A stretch of 64,000 bases of DNA from Megalonaias nervosa (Eukaryota; Mollusca; Bivalvia; Unionida; Unionidae). Position 1 is the first letter of the stretch. Every line of letters starts with the position of its first letter. Shown here in pieces: positions 1-14,114 of the stretch. The DNA lies in NCBI GenBank assembly GCA_016617855.1, contig JAECUM010001877.1:186001-250000 (forward strand), read 5' to 3'. The translations under genes and the position numbers were made by a program. The notes under the pieces were generated by a model, which was not told the DNA's origin, ran no database searches, and saw only the letters and a program-made list of their open reading frames with translations.

Positions 1-460
1 TGCACCATGACCATGGCTGACTTCTGGGTATTCTATGTATGGCTAATATGTCAACTGCAGCAAGCCCAGGGTCCACTTCTGGGTCTTCTATAAGTGGCTA
101 TTACATCACCTACTGCAAGACCGTGGCCCACTTCTGGGTGTTCTATACATGACTAATACATCACCTACTGCAAGACCATGGTCCACTTCTGGGTATTCTA
201 TGTATGGCTAATACATCACCTGCAGCAAGACTATGGCCCTCCTCTGGGAATTCTACATATGGCTAATACATCACCTGAAGCAAGCCCATGGCCCATTTCT
301 GGGTATTCTAGGTATGGATAATATATCACAGCAAGACCATGGCCCACTTCTGGGTATTCTATACATGACTAATAAATCACCTGCAGCAAGACCATGGCCC
401 ACTTTGTGTATTCTATGCATGGCTATTATATCACCTGCAGCAAGACCATAGTCCACAAGT
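1..460. repeat. Tandem array, ~55-bp unit
   Basis: About eight direct copies of a ~55-bp unit, each with the core 'cacttctgggtattctat' followed by 'atggctaatacatcacctgcagcaag'. The array may extend left of base 1. The last copies (after ~340) are shorter and more diverged. Short ORFs on both strands here only reflect the repeat, so I do not treat it as coding. Confidence 0.9.
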
Positions 461-985
461 GGGCTGCAACCCTTAGTTTGAAAACATATGGCTGGAGCAA
501 TATATAACAACTTTAGACTAAATACACAAATTTAAAATGTTTTGCTTAATTTTAATCCATAAAAAACTCATCAGGAATTTTAAGTTAATCAGTCTACATT
601 CTTTATGCAAATCACTGCTTATCTAGAGCTCTGCATAATAAAGACATGTGGAAAAATGAAAACAAGTTAATTAGCTGTAACTCCACTTTAGCATTTATAG
701 TAAATCCAGTATTTATTTTAAAATGTCCAAGTAATACACGTGATCTCAAAGTTAAAACAATCAGGACTGGTTATGTTTATTTCAACATCTCATTTAACAT
801 CACCAGTTAACAAGTTTGGAGCATTGTATGTCTGCCCAGTGTTTAATGGTCCTCTATGTTGGCACTAGTAGGTCATGGCTGACTGGAGATTATTGCTCAA
901 TGATTTTCAATGACCTAGACCTTTCATTAAGGTATGTGGTCTTGACCTAGACCTAATGTGCTGCAATCATTATTTGCTCTTTAGA
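461..985. other. No recognisable feature
   Basis: A+T-rich DNA between two repeat arrays. I see no coding pattern, RNA gene or repeat. If the SRF gene continues to the left, this is part of its intron 3 or a later intron. Confidence 0.5.
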
Positions 986-1660
986 CTTGCCATGATCATG
1001 ACTTCTGACCTTTAGACCCCAGAATTGAGAGGTTTTGGACCACCCTAGGTGCAAGCCATACCCAATGTTTGGTCAAAGAACTCACTTTAAAACAAAATTT
1101 GTTCTGCAGAACCCATTTTTCTTTGAAGCACAATAACCATGACTTTTAGACCCAAAAATCAAAAGGCCTATTCCACACATTAAGCGCAAGCCCTTCACAA
1201 ACATTGGTAAAAGGTACATGGCTTAGAATTAAAGTTATTATCAAAAACTGTTTATCTTCTTTCACACATAGTGACCTCAACCTTTGACCTTTTAACCCCC
1301 AAATAAATGGGGTTTTTTTAACTAGCACGTCATTCATCCACAAACTCAATAGAAGGTAAACAGTCAAAGAACTGAAATCAGAGTACAGAAACTATGACCA
1401 TTATCCTTTAGATCCCAAAATCAACAGTTTCTTCCTTACCCCAAGTGCAAGCTATCCACAAAATTTGGTCCATTCTGTGATACAGAACAAACACTCTCTT
1501 GCAAAAACCATTTTAACTTGTTTCAATCAAAAAGACCTTGACCTTTGATATTATGACCCCAAAATCAATAGTTTTATTTCTTACCCCAATTGCTAGCCAT
1601 CCACAAAATTTGGTCCAGGTCTCTGACTTTGTCCTCACCTAAAAGCAGCAAAAATCAATG
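986..1660. repeat. Degenerate tandem repeat with 'gacctttgacc' motif
   Basis: Five diverged copies (near 990, 1137, 1269, 1391 and 1533) of a ~130-150-bp unit. Each has 'tgac(ctttga)cc', then 'gaccccaaaatcaatag' and '..ccccaagtgcaagccatccac'. A further copy lies at 9365-9600. I associate this text with dispersed repeats of bivalves and other marine invertebrates; I do not know its element class. No protein is supported. Confidence 0.75.
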
Positions 1661-3021
1661 TTGCAAATACTGCAAAATTATGTTCCCATATCACTGCTTT
1701 GATTACCAAAAAATCCCCCAAAATAATATTTGATCTTGACAATTCAAAAAGTCCCCAACAAATCCTCTCACTTTTCAGAGTTAATTCAATGAAATCAGAA
1801 CCTTCCATCCTGGTCATATCAATGATTATAACAAGGCTGGAGCTGTTATTGCAAGACCGCAATGGTGCCACCTCAAGCCTCCATTTTGAAAGCTGAAAGT
1901 ACAGTGATCCTAAAATCTTTGTAGTACAATGAAAAACTCAAATTTCATCATCTTTTTAGATTCCCTTTCCCTATCGAAAGCCTTGCAAAATGTAAAACTT
2001 GCCAACCCATTAAGATTCCAAATCTTATAGAATACGATTTGCGCATACAACTAAAGATGTATACATATTTGAGTTATCCCAGAAATCTATAGCAAGGAGG
2101 CAGTGTATACGGAATCTTGCATCTGGAAACAGGTGACAAAAGTGCAGCATTGGCTGTTTTAATTGCCCTTTCATTTCTATTTATATCCATGTGATTAAAC
2201 ACTCAAAAGTACAAAATACTTTTTTCCAGATTGTCTGAAGAAATTAAAACAATTGTCCAGTTTGATCAAATTCTACTCAACAGTTTCAGAGAATTTAAAG
2301 ATTTGACTACTTTTAGCACCATGGAATACTGATGGCAGATCACCATAATAATCTGAACCAACTTCATGACTCTTTCTACTAAGTTTGGTTGAATTCTATT
2401 TAACAGTTTTGATGAACTTGTTTAAATGTTTTTCTATTTTTTTATGACAATTTTTCAGTGGATATATCTGAATGAAGATCAGCATCATTTGTAGGAATTT
2501 AAAAGGTCTCCTGCAGCAATGCTTTTGTCAAATTTAATCAAATCAGCAGTTTTCAAGACAAGTCATTTAAAGGAGTTTTACTATTTTAGTAATAGCAACC
2601 ATATTTTAAAGCTCTTCGTGCCAGCCAGGTTTCTTTGTGAAATTTTTATCCAAACTGGTTCATTCGATTTTAAAAAGAAAACAGAAAATAGTAATTGATA
2701 ATGCACACATGATAGACAATGCATGATGGATACAGGACCATCTTCTAAGCCTAGGTGGCCTTACAGCCAAGCTAAAAATGAAAAAGCTTTTAAAGCTGTT
2801 ACTGTTGATGCACGTACTGCTTTGTGGCATTTCCTTATTGGTCATGTTACAGGAAAATGGAATAGCTCAAGCTACTAACTTCGTATCCAATAATATATTA
2901 TATACATTTTAAAGATCAAAATACCAAAAAGGTCTCAAACCCCTGAGGAAAAGGGTAATTTGTCCTCAAAACAAATGACTTTCATGACTTTAATACATTT
3001 TATACTCAACCCTGCATCTGC
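1661..3021. other. Non-coding; weak dispersed-repeat fragments
   Basis: From about 2215 to 2610 two related stretches read 'gtttgatcaaattctactcaacagtttc' and 'gtttggttgaattctatttaacagtttt', so a unit of roughly 150 bp is repeated imperfectly. The rest shows nothing recognisable. ORFs of 60-80 codons occur on both strands without similarity that I know. Confidence 0.5.
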
Positions 3022-3310
3022 TGGGCAGCCACGATGGCACAATTGGCAAAACACTGGACTTGTAATTCAATAGTTGCAAGTTCAATATCCACCCAGGCCA
3101 GCCCAGGATGGCTGCCTCAGCATGTCCTTGGGAAAGGCATATGGCTCCCATTTCTTCATTGTGATATAGCCGACCAACCAATATCTGTTGTATCACTACA
3201 AATACTGCCACATAACCAAGCAGTTGTTCTCACTGGCTATTTGTGTCATTAGGTCCAGAGTGCCCCGGATGTGGTTAAGTACCCATTTGAATTAAATTGG
3301 GAATATTTGT
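3022..3310 (+). mobile_element. tRNA-derived SINE
   Basis: The head resembles a tRNA. An A-box-like 'tggcacaattggcaaaacactgg' at ~3035 is followed by 'acttgtaattc' (an anticodon-arm-like stretch) and by a B-box-like 'gcaagttcaatatcc' at ~3073. An unrelated ~200-bp body follows, with an A/T-rich tail near 3285-3310. The spacing fits an RNA polymerase III promoter. The head looks closest to a Thr-type tRNA, which is inference. No target-site duplication is clear. Confidence 0.65.
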
Positions 3311-5191
3311 TCTTGTGTCAATAGTTACACATTTTAAAACCACAGCTAGGTTTTATAGCTGGAGAGTACATTGCACCTTTCCTGTTCCTTGAATCTAAAG
3401 GTGCATAGCAAGCACATCTTCATACACATAGGTAAGATGGATTGTACAGGCAAGTTCTGCAGAGACTAAAGGCCCCAGAGTATACACATGAATGCTATCA
3501 ATTTTAAATCTGTACTGGAAAGGCACAAATAAATTGCACAATAGTAGCAAAATATTCCCAAATTTTCTCAGAGCAACCACCTGTCATTTACTACCATAAT
3601 CTTAATGTACAGATTGATTTTATTATATAAATACACTGTTGTGAGTAACCACCTGATGAATGCAACCAGCAACCATGATGTCTTGGCAAAATTTGCATTT
3701 TGACACTGCTATGAATGACTGCACTGTAAAAACTAGGACAATTGCCAATGACTGTTACTTAATCCTTTGCAACTGTGACCACTTACACAGTTCTAAAAAC
3801 AAATAAAAAATAGGCTGACTACCGATTTCTGAAACTTTATAGGCCATGCATTTAGTGTCATATACTGTAGATTGTAAACCATACTAAAGTAAATGCAGAT
3901 TGTTCTAGCACTATGAATGACTGTACAGAACAGAGTCAAGCACCACTGACCTTTATTTAATCTTTGGTAACCACGAATGCTTGAAAAGTAAAGACTGTTC
4001 TGATTAAAAAGCCACAAAGCCTGATCAAAACGATTGTTATAGTTGTTAACACCTATCACCTTAATAACAACAGCAGACCCTCCAACTTAAAAATTTAACA
4101 CTGGAGAAAAGAATTAAAAGACTTGAAAAAGAGAAGACCACTTTCAAAATAGTAGTTTAAATGTCGGTAAAAAAATTCAGGGTGTTACAAAGGACAAGGA
4201 GTAAATTAAGAGTGATTTTGTATGCTAATAAGTGCACATTTGATCTTCAAATATAAATGTGATTTATGTTTAACAATAAAAGTATATCTTTCTTGCTAAA
4301 TGATTCTGTTTTCAGATGAATGCATTTTAACAAGAATTATTAATAAAAAATAGAATATATGTACAGTGATTGTGGTTATTTTTCCTTCTTAAATACTGCT
4401 TAAATTTGACATTTGAACTGGTTCTTTTGTACAAACCTGTTACAACAGACCACCTGCCTTGAGAAACCATTTGTTTTTGGTAGAAGGGGCAATCTCTCAG
4501 AACAGGTTTAACTGTATTGTAACACATATAGCAAAGACTATGGACTCAATTCAAACTTTTGTGCCCTTACTGCAAGTGCTGGGGTTTTCACATTTTAATT
4601 TGGAAGAAAATAATTTATCATATATTCAACATTATAGATGACATAAATTTAATGAATTATTATCATAAAATAGAATACAGTTCATAAATTTGATTTTATG
4701 ATATGACAAAATACATAATCCACAGCAGAACAGCAACAATAAAATGCAAGGAAAATAATATGCAAATGACAATTTATTTAACCTACTAAATCACTGCCAG
4801 AAATTTTATTAAAATTTATCGAAAAAATTTATGTTCAACCAAGCAATGTTTGTACACAATATATTGATGGGGCAGAATTTAACATAAGCTTCTTTGTAGC
4901 CAGAAGAACTAGTAGACTGAAAAATTTATTGTTGAATATTCACCAGTCCTTCCCACAACATGCTGACTGGCAATAACTGAAACTTCACTAGCCATTGGAC
5001 TAATGAAATTATGAAAATTACTAGATCAACAAGAAATTTACTAGTGGAATTGGGCTAATTTCAAGCCCTATAAAAATAGAAGTGTCCAAGTGTAAAAAGC
5101 TCAGCCAGCAAGGGTTCTGATAAACAAATGGTAGAGTGGTAACTGCATATCCACTATTAGTTGGCTCCTTGTCTAATTGGTCTAACTGGGA
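3311..5191. other. Presumed SRF intron 3 with old repeat fragments
   Basis: No exon is recognisable here. Fragments such as 'gtaaccacctgatgaatgcaaccagc' (~3646) and the stretch 4380-4520 ('..aacctgttacaacagaccacctgccttgag..') resemble a small dispersed repeat whose relatives occur near 10850-10965 and 16790-16960. The minus-strand ORF at 4327-4527 belongs to this repeat rather than to a gene. Confidence 0.45.
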
Positions 5192-5250
5192 TCACAGATA
5201 AGCAGTAACTAACTGGGCAGTTGTGGATAGATTAATTCTACATCCTCTAC

Positions 5251-5518
5251 CTTGTTGTATAATGATGCCCCCAGGTAAACCTGGTAGCTGCATATGAACA
5301 CCAGCTGTCTGTTTGGTCTGGTTGGTGATCTGACTTGTGGTAGTGGAGGTGGTGTTGGTGGTCAGAGAAGATGCTGCAACTGAGATAGGCTGGACATAGG
5401 TTGTTGGTGTGGCAGAGCTAATCTGCATCTGGTGAGGCACAACAGTGGTCTGGGTATGCCCATCACTAGGGGAAACTCCAGATAAGGTGAACATGGGTTT
5501 CAAAACACTTTCCATGGT
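5251..5518 (-). CDS. SRF: Serum response factor, exon 3 (activation region, partial gene)
   Basis: The exon begins after a polypyrimidine tract and AG (acceptor 'cttcttcag' ending at 5519). It reads Thr-Met-Glu-Ser-Val-Leu-Lys-Pro-Met-Phe-Thr, which matches the SRF segment following the MADS/SAM domain (vertebrate form ..TLKPAFTV..). It goes on through a Ser/Thr/Gln-rich stretch typical of the transactivation region, to MQLPGLPGG and two Gln residues. I end it at 5251 on a good donor (CAAG|gtagag), leaving phase 1. Reading on through the donor soon gives unrelated sequence and a stop at 5194-5192. The start is phase 0, so it joins exon 2 directly. No further SRF exon is visible between 1 and 5250, so the C-terminal exons are probably outside the window. 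Confidence 0.9.
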
Positions 5519-5859
5519 CTGAAGAAGATACAGGAACAATGTGAACAACAACAATAACATTGGTACATTACAAAAGTAATAAGAGAGGATGTTAGTGAAT
5601 TTCTATGAAAACGAGTTGTCACTGTGTATCACTTCCACAAAATCAATCTAATTATTTAAATATAAAATTCTCTTCCTTCATGCTTATAATGAATAAAAAT
5701 TTTAAGGTTTGTATCTTCGTGGGAATGCCATGTCTGCCATGCTTTACTAGTACATGGTCCAAAAGTTTAACATGACTACTTTATCAAATAATAGGTCATT
5801 GCAACCACAGCTGATTTTATATTGTTATGTGACAAGGGCTCGTACTCAGTAACAAAGAA

Positions 5860-6240
5860 AAGAGTGAAAGCCAACAAGCTTTGTATATTTTAACAAAATA
5901 ATTTATTTCCCTAGAAAACAATGTAAAAATTGGTAAATAGGACTTACAGTTTGTGAATATAATCCAAAATTTGATCCTAAGAATGAAAAACACAAGTCCT
6001 ATCACTAAACAGTTCTATTAGAATCCTAGTTCGAATCTCGACGACACACAAATATTGAAGGCGATGACGTCAGATGTGGTCCAATGTATGAATATCAACA
6101 ATTCCTCAACTGAATCACAGTTTTTGTTTCCGAATGATTCCAGAATAAATTTCCGTGAATATCTTTCAGAATTTTTTTATAAAAAAGTCAACTTGTTGAG
6201 TTTCCAGGAGAATAAATTATTAAATCCAAAAATCAGATGA
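5860..6240 (+). repeat. Dispersed repeat family R1, copy A
   Basis: Reads 'gtaacaaagaaaagag..ccaacaagctttgtatattttaac..taatttatttccctag..', then 'cttacagtttgtgaatataatcc' and 'cacaagtcctatcac'. The same ordered blocks recur at 40369-41000, 52300-52830 and 53220-53720, always on the plus strand. The family has no visible coding. It may be a solo LTR or a non-autonomous element; the ends are not clear enough to decide. Confidence 0.6.
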
Positions 6241-9200
6241 AAAACAAACAATCTGGCAACAAATAAAAAGAAACACCTTATTCCTTCAAGATGTTAAAAT
6301 GACTCTGCCAGAAAAATATTAAGAATGCGTATTTAAACCCCAAAAACATCATTTCAAGTCTCGCAAGATGGGTCATGTGGTCTCTTACTACAAGAAAACT
6401 ATCACGTACGCCAGTGTAGCCCCACTTAAGAACCAATCACAAAAAAGCGTTGCTTACACATGGTGATCACGCAATCAAAGTATGGCCCTGATACTGACCA
6501 ATCATTTTAATTGCCTGTTTATGAAGTTCCCAACCTAAGACGAACTAGGTTAACTAAAAATAATTCTCATGTAACACTTCTACGTCTTAAACAAACAACA
6601 CTTGCTAAAAGAAAACATCGAATACTGAAAAAGAACTTTGAATCCCTTCAATAATCATTACAATAAAATGTAATGAAACAAAAATAAAATAAAAAAGAAT
6701 TTTAAAACTAACACACAAGCAGTTTAATTACATATATGTAACAATATGGGTGATAACACAAGTGTCAAATAGGGAATGCACACATCAGAATTCATAACCA
6801 TACATGCAACAGTAGAAAACTATCTTACACATCAATGAAAAAAAAAATCCATATAGTATGAAAGGTATTAGTCCAGCTTTTTTCTCACCTTTACCACCTT
6901 GTTTTGGATATTTAGACTGTTATGTGGTGGTGGAAGGTCCATTCCCCATCACAAATATGTAATATTTGCTGAAATCAAAGCAGCTGTAAACAGAGGCTAT
7001 CAAATTTAAGAAACATTGGACTGAATACGACCTGCCTGATATCAATAAGTATAATACGTATCTTCTCAGTCCCAAAATTTAAATGTATTTTGTCTTGCAA
7101 AAAAGTCCACATATGAACCCAGTCTAATTACAATGAGATTTATCAGCAACACAATATGGGAAAGAACAGAGGAACATTTCTACCTATATTTACCTTAATA
7201 AGTAGTGCCTGCAAAGACAACATAACATTCAGCAACAACCTAACAGGATTTGTAAGCAGTCAAATGGAATTTCACATATAAGAATATGATGCAGTCTGAT
7301 GTACCTGCACACATAAGAGTTTCTGGCATACTTTGCCAAAGTAATTACGATTGTTGGATAACCTACCTATAGCCGTCTGTTTTAAAACTTTTAAAGAAAT
7401 CAGTCAAGTCTGTGTCAAATAAATGTACACATGCACTGTAAAATCCATGTCTGGCTTGAAAAGGTCAAGAAACATACGAGTTATAAGAAGCAAATTATGG
7501 TTCTTTTCTTTTCAGATCATGTGTGTTCTGCATGATCCAGTCAACCATTCCTACCCTCTTTACTATGCAAGCACAGAAAGTGGAAAAGGAACAGGATTTA
7601 GATTCTAATTGTCTGGTAAATTGGCTTCTTTACATCATGCTTGTCAGGTAAATCAGCCCATACATACCTTCATCTCAAACTACCTGTCATAAAGAGGATA
7701 CTCCAACATCCTCTAATTATGACTCAACCTCATTAAGAACTCAATCTTATTTTACTCTTTCTGTATGTAAAACAAAAATGTCTAAATTTTATAAAGTACA
7801 TTCACACAGATGTGGATATTAAATTTGTGAAAATTTTTATACAAGGAGCATTGTGAGAAGTCAGTTTGTTACTACTTCACCTCTGAAACTGGTTGCTGGA
7901 CTGATACTTTGAAGGCTAAATATGTGAGAGCTGTAGATGTGCAAAAGATATTACTTTTGGTTGATTTTTTTGACAATTTCTTTAAGCATTATCAAAGATA
8001 TGGGCAGGGACTTGCAAATCAACTTGCCAGACTCAGCTGGGAAAAACTCAAATTGGGTTTGAAAAAGCTCAAGTTTCCTAAGTACTTACCTATATGGAAA
8101 GTCCCAATAATCAAGAAAGATCTGGAAAGAATGGGGTCAGGTTTTATTTGTAATGCTTAATGTTCTGCAAGTTTTATACCCAGTGATCTCAACACATTAC
8201 ATATATCAGAACCTTTAAGGCCTCAAAAAATGTATATTTCGTGTTGCACTGGCTTTAAAATTAGGGTAGGCCAGTTTGTTTTTATTTTATTTTTGTACTT
8301 ATTAAACATTATATATATTTAGCGTGATTTTTTTTGTACCATTGAGGAAACAATTGCAAGGCTCAGCCATGAGAAACAGGGACAGTCGGCCGACCGAAAA
8401 CACACATTTTTTGCCTAATTAGTGTATATATGTGCTGCATGCTTCTATTACCTGAATGGCCAGTGTCTCTCATCAATCCTATGTCATTTCCATCTTGTAG
8501 TCAGTGTCAAGGTCTGTCTTGCATTTTCAAGTGAAGACGCAATAATGTGCATTTGTACTTTTTAAAATAGTTTTGGCAAATAAGAAATAAATATATGTAT
8601 GTTAACTTATATGTTACATTTTAATGATAATATTTGTACATATCCAGGATTTACAGACTTTCAGGTCTTATCATAGCCTCTGGCAGTTTGTGGGCTTCCT
8701 GATTTTAAACAGTAAGTTTGTCCAAGATGGTTTTGATGCATGTTGCTGATTTTGAGATGAGCACATGTTAACTGGTAATAATACAACTTTTGCGATTTCG
8801 TATACAGTGTGTTTTTGTAACTAAAAGGCACTCATCTCTAACCATTAACCAACAGGAGGATTTTGTTCAAAGAGTGACTGATATACCAAAAATATAGAAA
8901 AGTGGTGGTTATGATCTATTATTTATGTCATAAAATACAGGAAGACTAATACATACTTTCTGCTTGAAAAATAATTAAATGGATAAAAATAAGTGTTCTC
9001 AATCTTAAAAACCCACTTGTCATATTTTGATGCATGTCACTCATTTCAAGGTGAGTAGCTTATAATCATTATATAAAAGGACTATATCTGCATTTAACCC
9101 CTTCTACATTTAACTCCTTCTAATTTTCATATCTAACTACATGTATTAGTTACATATATTTATGTATAACTTTCACTACTGCCATATGGTTTTAAGGTGC

Positions 9201-9364
9201 CAACAAAGATAAAAAGAAAACAAAACTTAAATGTAACATGTTTTCCTTAAATATCTTGCATTTTATCTTACTTTTTTAATTTATTTTAAGATATTATGTT
9301 TAAGATCCATGTTGGGGGATATTTTACAAATTTACTATAACATTGCTGATCCATTTTTTTTTCT

Positions 9365-9600
9365 TTCAGTGACATTGATCTTGACCTTTGATTTCTACTG
9401 ACCCTAAAATTGATTGGGTTCTTCTTTGCCCCAAGTGTAAGCCATCACAATGTTTGCTTCATGTCTCTGATACAGAAATGACATTATATTCTGAAACCCT
9501 TCTTCTTCATTCAGTCACTGAAAATGATATGCTTCATCCATAATCCAAGCACAAGCTATCTTCAAAGTTTCATCATGTTATGTGATCTCTGGATTAGTGT
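9365..9600. repeat. Single copy of the 'gacctttgacc' repeat
   Basis: 'gatcttgacctttgatttctactgaccctaaaattgattggg' followed by 'ccccaagtgtaagccatcac' and 'gtctctgatacagaaatgac' matches the units arrayed at 986-1660, in the same orientation. It is an isolated copy inside SRF intron 2. Confidence 0.65.
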
Positions 9601-11979
9601 TTTAGTGTTTTACACCACATCAACACAAGCTAAGTCTATATGCAACTGGAGTAAAGAACCTTGCTGAAGAACACACTGTAGTCGCCTATCTGAGATTATC
9701 CGATAGCATTCTTCCACTATGTGAAAATTATATGAATAGGTTTCTGACCATTCAATCAAATTCTTTAATTGAGTCACTAAATAGTCTGGCTGTGCATTCC
9801 AGCCTTCTCATCATTCCACTGCTTGATAATGCTCAGTTGAGGCCTACAAGGTTTTCTTTTTCACTCCATCAATCAGAGTACAATTTTAAATAAAAGGACA
9901 ATTGTTTTATCCTACCCTCCCACCTATTTTTATACCGAAATGTCTTTATATAATGTATTAACTGCAACAGCCTTGAAGAATTAGCTGTATTAGCGTAGAA
10001 TTTTATCATAAGTAAATGTTTGTTTGTACAATGTCTAATATAGGTTTCCAGAGGACTAAACCAGGATTGATCAAAATATTTGTTAAAGTAATAAATGATT
10101 CATAATGAGGTATTGTATTGTTGTGTGTTTTTCTATAGAAAGTGATTTCTAACCAAGTTTATTTCTGACAATTGCTGGGGGGGGGCAAAGCTTGTGATGT
10201 CATAAATGAGGGGGTCTTAACTTTTGTGATGAGGGTGGGAGGGGGATTGAAATCCACCAAACTTGCATACTGTCATTTATGGATGGTCTCTTTCTACCAA
10301 TTACTGACCATGTAATGAAAAAAAAATGAGTGTCTGACAAGACTTGAATTGTAAAATATTTGTTCATCTGTGTGGTCAAATTATTTTATTCATTATAAGG
10401 TGGAACAAAATCTGGTACCTTATTTATGTAAGTAAGTGTAAATATTAAATTCTGACAAAGAAGGCATAATACATGGTTTTTTTATTTAAAAAATAATATC
10501 ACCTAGACTTGTTACAATCTTACTACTGCAGATACTAAGTAAGTTCAGAATTTATAATAATAATAATAATAATATATGCTTTCCCTTGTGGCAGGCATAC
10601 ATAAAACATGCTCAAATGAGCATGCCTAAAATGACAATACATCTTGCAATGTCTAGTTACATATGTAGCTAATTCTTCAGTTTTTAAATCTTTGAGTTCT
10701 GACTTTTTCCATTAATTTATTTTGGATACTTTTGCTTCTTGGTAATGAGAAAGACCTTGTCTAAATTTAAATGCAAGAAAACTTTGTTCTGTCAGTATTC
10801 TACTGCTTTTGTATAATTATACGCTGGAAGATAACCTGTAGTAAGCAATTATCTATCTTCAACAGACAGTTCTTCAAAGAACCATTAAGCATGATGTAAA
10901 TACCGAACCATTATTAAGCAACCTCCTGTCTTAAGAAGCCACCTCACATGGGTAAAACCGGTTTGACAGTTAAATATTCATACAATTGATCAACTTAAAT
11001 AAAAATTTGTGTTTATTGTTTTGGCCAGTCCGATTAAAATTGAGATCTACTTATAGTATGTAGATCTAACAGGCATCATAAAGGTTTATTATTATAAACG
11101 ACATGATCCAAATTAAGATTATAACTTTTAAAAAAGGTAAAAGCTGTAATTGATTGGTGAATTTAAAGGTTAACAGAACAAGACCCAATGTCAGGGTCTA
11201 TCAGATGTCCATTGTCTTGAAATCTTGAATTTTAGCAAACTTCTAATTTTGATACATTTCATATTAATACTGTTCTCACAATGATATTTAGGGTCCAGCA
11301 TCACATGTGGTGTCATTAAGTGCCAGTCCACAATATTTCTATCTGATACACAGACTTACTTAATAAGGAACCTGAAGACTACCATACAGCTGTTGGGACT
11401 GCAACATAAAGTACTGTTACAATTGCCCCCAAGGAGCCTCCCCAGATAAGACCTACAGAACAGCATAAACTAGAACCAACACATGGCAAAAATATGCCAG
11501 GAAAGGGCAGGCAGTAAGCCAAATTTAGCATGTGCCTATAGAAGCCAGGTAGAGCTCTGACTGGGATTCTCTGCTACCAAAGAGTTCCATCAGAAACAAA
11601 CCGAAGACGTGACATTTTCAGTTTACAAGCTTAAAAAATTCAGACTATCCACCACAAAACAATAGTAAGTAATTATTTACAAACTAAAACTTGATTCACC
11701 AAGGCATAATAATAAATGAGACTCAATGGAGTGAACACATTGTATGGCCTCTTACATATGGTTCTATATGGGTCTGTACACAGCAAGCACCATCTCCCCA
11801 AGTTCTCCCCACATTCCTTCTATTGCTACAGATGTAAACTGCATTAAAGGCAAATGCCTATCCAAAATGTCTTAAATCATGTACAAGATTATACTTTAAT
11901 ATGGAACAAAGGGCTGATAAAATTTCCAGGAATATTTCTCCCTAGAGATTTTTTTGAGATAATTATTAATGAAAAGACT

Positions 11980-11980
11980 A

Positions 11981-12014
<34 letters not shown>

Positions 12015-12015
12015 A
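11980..12015. repeat. (TA)n microsatellite
   Basis: An almost pure alternating ta tract of about 35 bases, broken once by 'tacata'. It lies in SRF intron 2. Confidence 0.9.
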
Positions 12016-13589
12016 GCCATCAAAATTTAAATTCAATTATCAGATTACAAATTATAATCACAGTTATTTTAAATCTGGAGATGACTTAGGTTGCCTTGCT
12101 TTCTTTCATATACCCATAAATTTGACAGCTTCATCAAGGCAGATTCAAGAAAACTTAAAGAAATCTAATTTTACACAAACTGCCCTGCAAGTGTCCTCAA
12201 ACATAAGTACTGTAAATCACATGCTCCAGTGTCTAGAAATTCTAGCGAATGTTTGATTCTGGCAAATCAGCAATATAAAATGTTAGGAATAAATCACACT
12301 TGTGTGCCAAAAAAAAAGTGGCAGTTGTATGCTATTAATCAATTAAAAAGCAATATATGCTTGTAACTTACACTTTGTAAATGAACAGTAATAAATACAG
12401 CAAGTCACTTGTCAGTCTATTCACAAGTTTGATGTACATAAAAACAACACTGGAACTTGTGAATCTGTGGTTCCTCATTTCCATAACCCTGTTTAACATT
12501 AGAAACTTCTGCTGGTACATAGCTGAACTGGGAATCTGTATCATATACACAATTAACTTTTTATTACACAAGTTCAGCATTAACAAAAGTTTATCTAAAA
12601 TTAGTTTGCCCAATGTCAAATACTCTCAAATGTAAGATAGCTATAATTATAAAAAAAATTTCTTTTGCAAAATTAAACAAGAAGTGTGCCAGAAAGTAAC
12701 TACAAGCCTGGTACTTGAGTGCCAAAACTGGGCCTGAACAGTGTCGCAAGATTAAGGCAAATAAATTAAAAGTTTGATGCAAGTGCTGGAGGTTTGATCT
12801 TCACTGAAGAAAATTAATGTTTATGAACATAATTAGGATGCAATTAAAGATTTGTCTGGGGTTTTTTTCCCTTTTTACACTTACCAGTAAATTACTTCCA
12901 TGAAAACCTTCGTTAAAACTGTAATGTCTTTAATTATTTAGTTTTGCTTGAAAAGCAAGAATGTGCAATCTAGACCCTAATGAAATACAAATTCCTCCCA
13001 ACATTATCCCATACCATAGTAGCACAAAAGCTGGCTGTGTGCCAGAAAGTACATTCAAGGTAAATACTGCTGAAGCTAGATATATGCATATATCTATATG
13101 CATAAAACTTAAGTCATTTCATTCATTGAGTTTTAAATTCTGTTCTGACTTGATTGTCGCCAGGGGGTTCAAAACAGCCAGCTTGTTGGCATTTTGAATG
13201 AAACAGGAGTCTTTAGCAACATGACTGCCATATTTGCTTGGCCAATTTATGTTTTCAAGGAACTGATGTAATGTAGTTCGCCGTCTTTGAAAATCTCAAT
13301 TCCAAAAATTCTTGGCTTTACATCTTTTTTAAACACATGCATACAAGAGTTCCTCCTATTTATTTGTTCAATTTATTTTTGGTATAATCTAGTTAGACAA
13401 TGTAAATATTGGTTGCAGATGAGTTTTTACTGAAAATAATATTCTAGGAACCATAAATAGATGGCAAGAAGTCATGATAACTTGTTTACATCAGGAGCTT
13501 CTGGTTCTGTTGAAACACCAATAATCTGACAACAATCATGTTAGAAATTATAAATCAAGGACTAAGTTTTGTGTATTTTTTACATCCTT

Positions 13590-14045
13590 GATGTTTCCTT
13601 TTTCACATCGGTAGGGGACAGGGCCAAAGAGAATGATCACAGGCCCTGGGGTAAGAAACACCTGGACCTCTCCTAGTTCTCGTTTAAAAAAAAAAGTTTT
13701 CTTTTATAAATTAAAAAGTGTTGCTCGGCCCATGTCCCCTTAGGGCCCAGGCCCTGGGGATATATGCCTGGTTACCCCCCTCTTGTCGGCGCTGGTAGGG
13801 GGTACAAACAAATGGAAGGGTGTGCTAATACTATAGACATATTTATGTATAAAATCATGCTAAACAAGGTGATAAATTTCTCATTGTGCTAATAAATTTT
13901 TATGTGTAAACAGAGACTAAAACAGTGGAAAATTTCCCAGTGGATTAGACAATTTTACATGTAAACTGGGGGCTAAAAAGGTGAAAAATTTCTCACTGGG
14001 CTACACATACTTGTGACTCTAGGGCCTAACTGTGGAAATTTACAA
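13590..14045. repeat. G+C-rich repeat fragment and ~60-bp tandem units
   Basis: From 13590 to 13810 two related blocks share 'caggccctgggg' and have a local G+C content well above their surroundings. From ~13860 to 14045 about three diverged ~60-bp units follow, with 'ggtgataaatttctcattgtgct', 'agtggaaaatttcccagtgg' and 'ggtgaaaaatttctcactgggct'. Neither block shows coding. Confidence 0.55.
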
Positions 14046-14068
14046 GGCCTGATTAGGCAAACAAAAAC

Positions 14069-14069
<1 letters not shown>

Positions 14070-14114
<45 letters not shown>

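Noticed and set aside
7909..8160. 83-codon plus-strand ORF, Lys/Leu-rich
   Set aside because: It lies inside SRF intron 2, has no family similarity that I know, and its composition follows the A/T-rich background.
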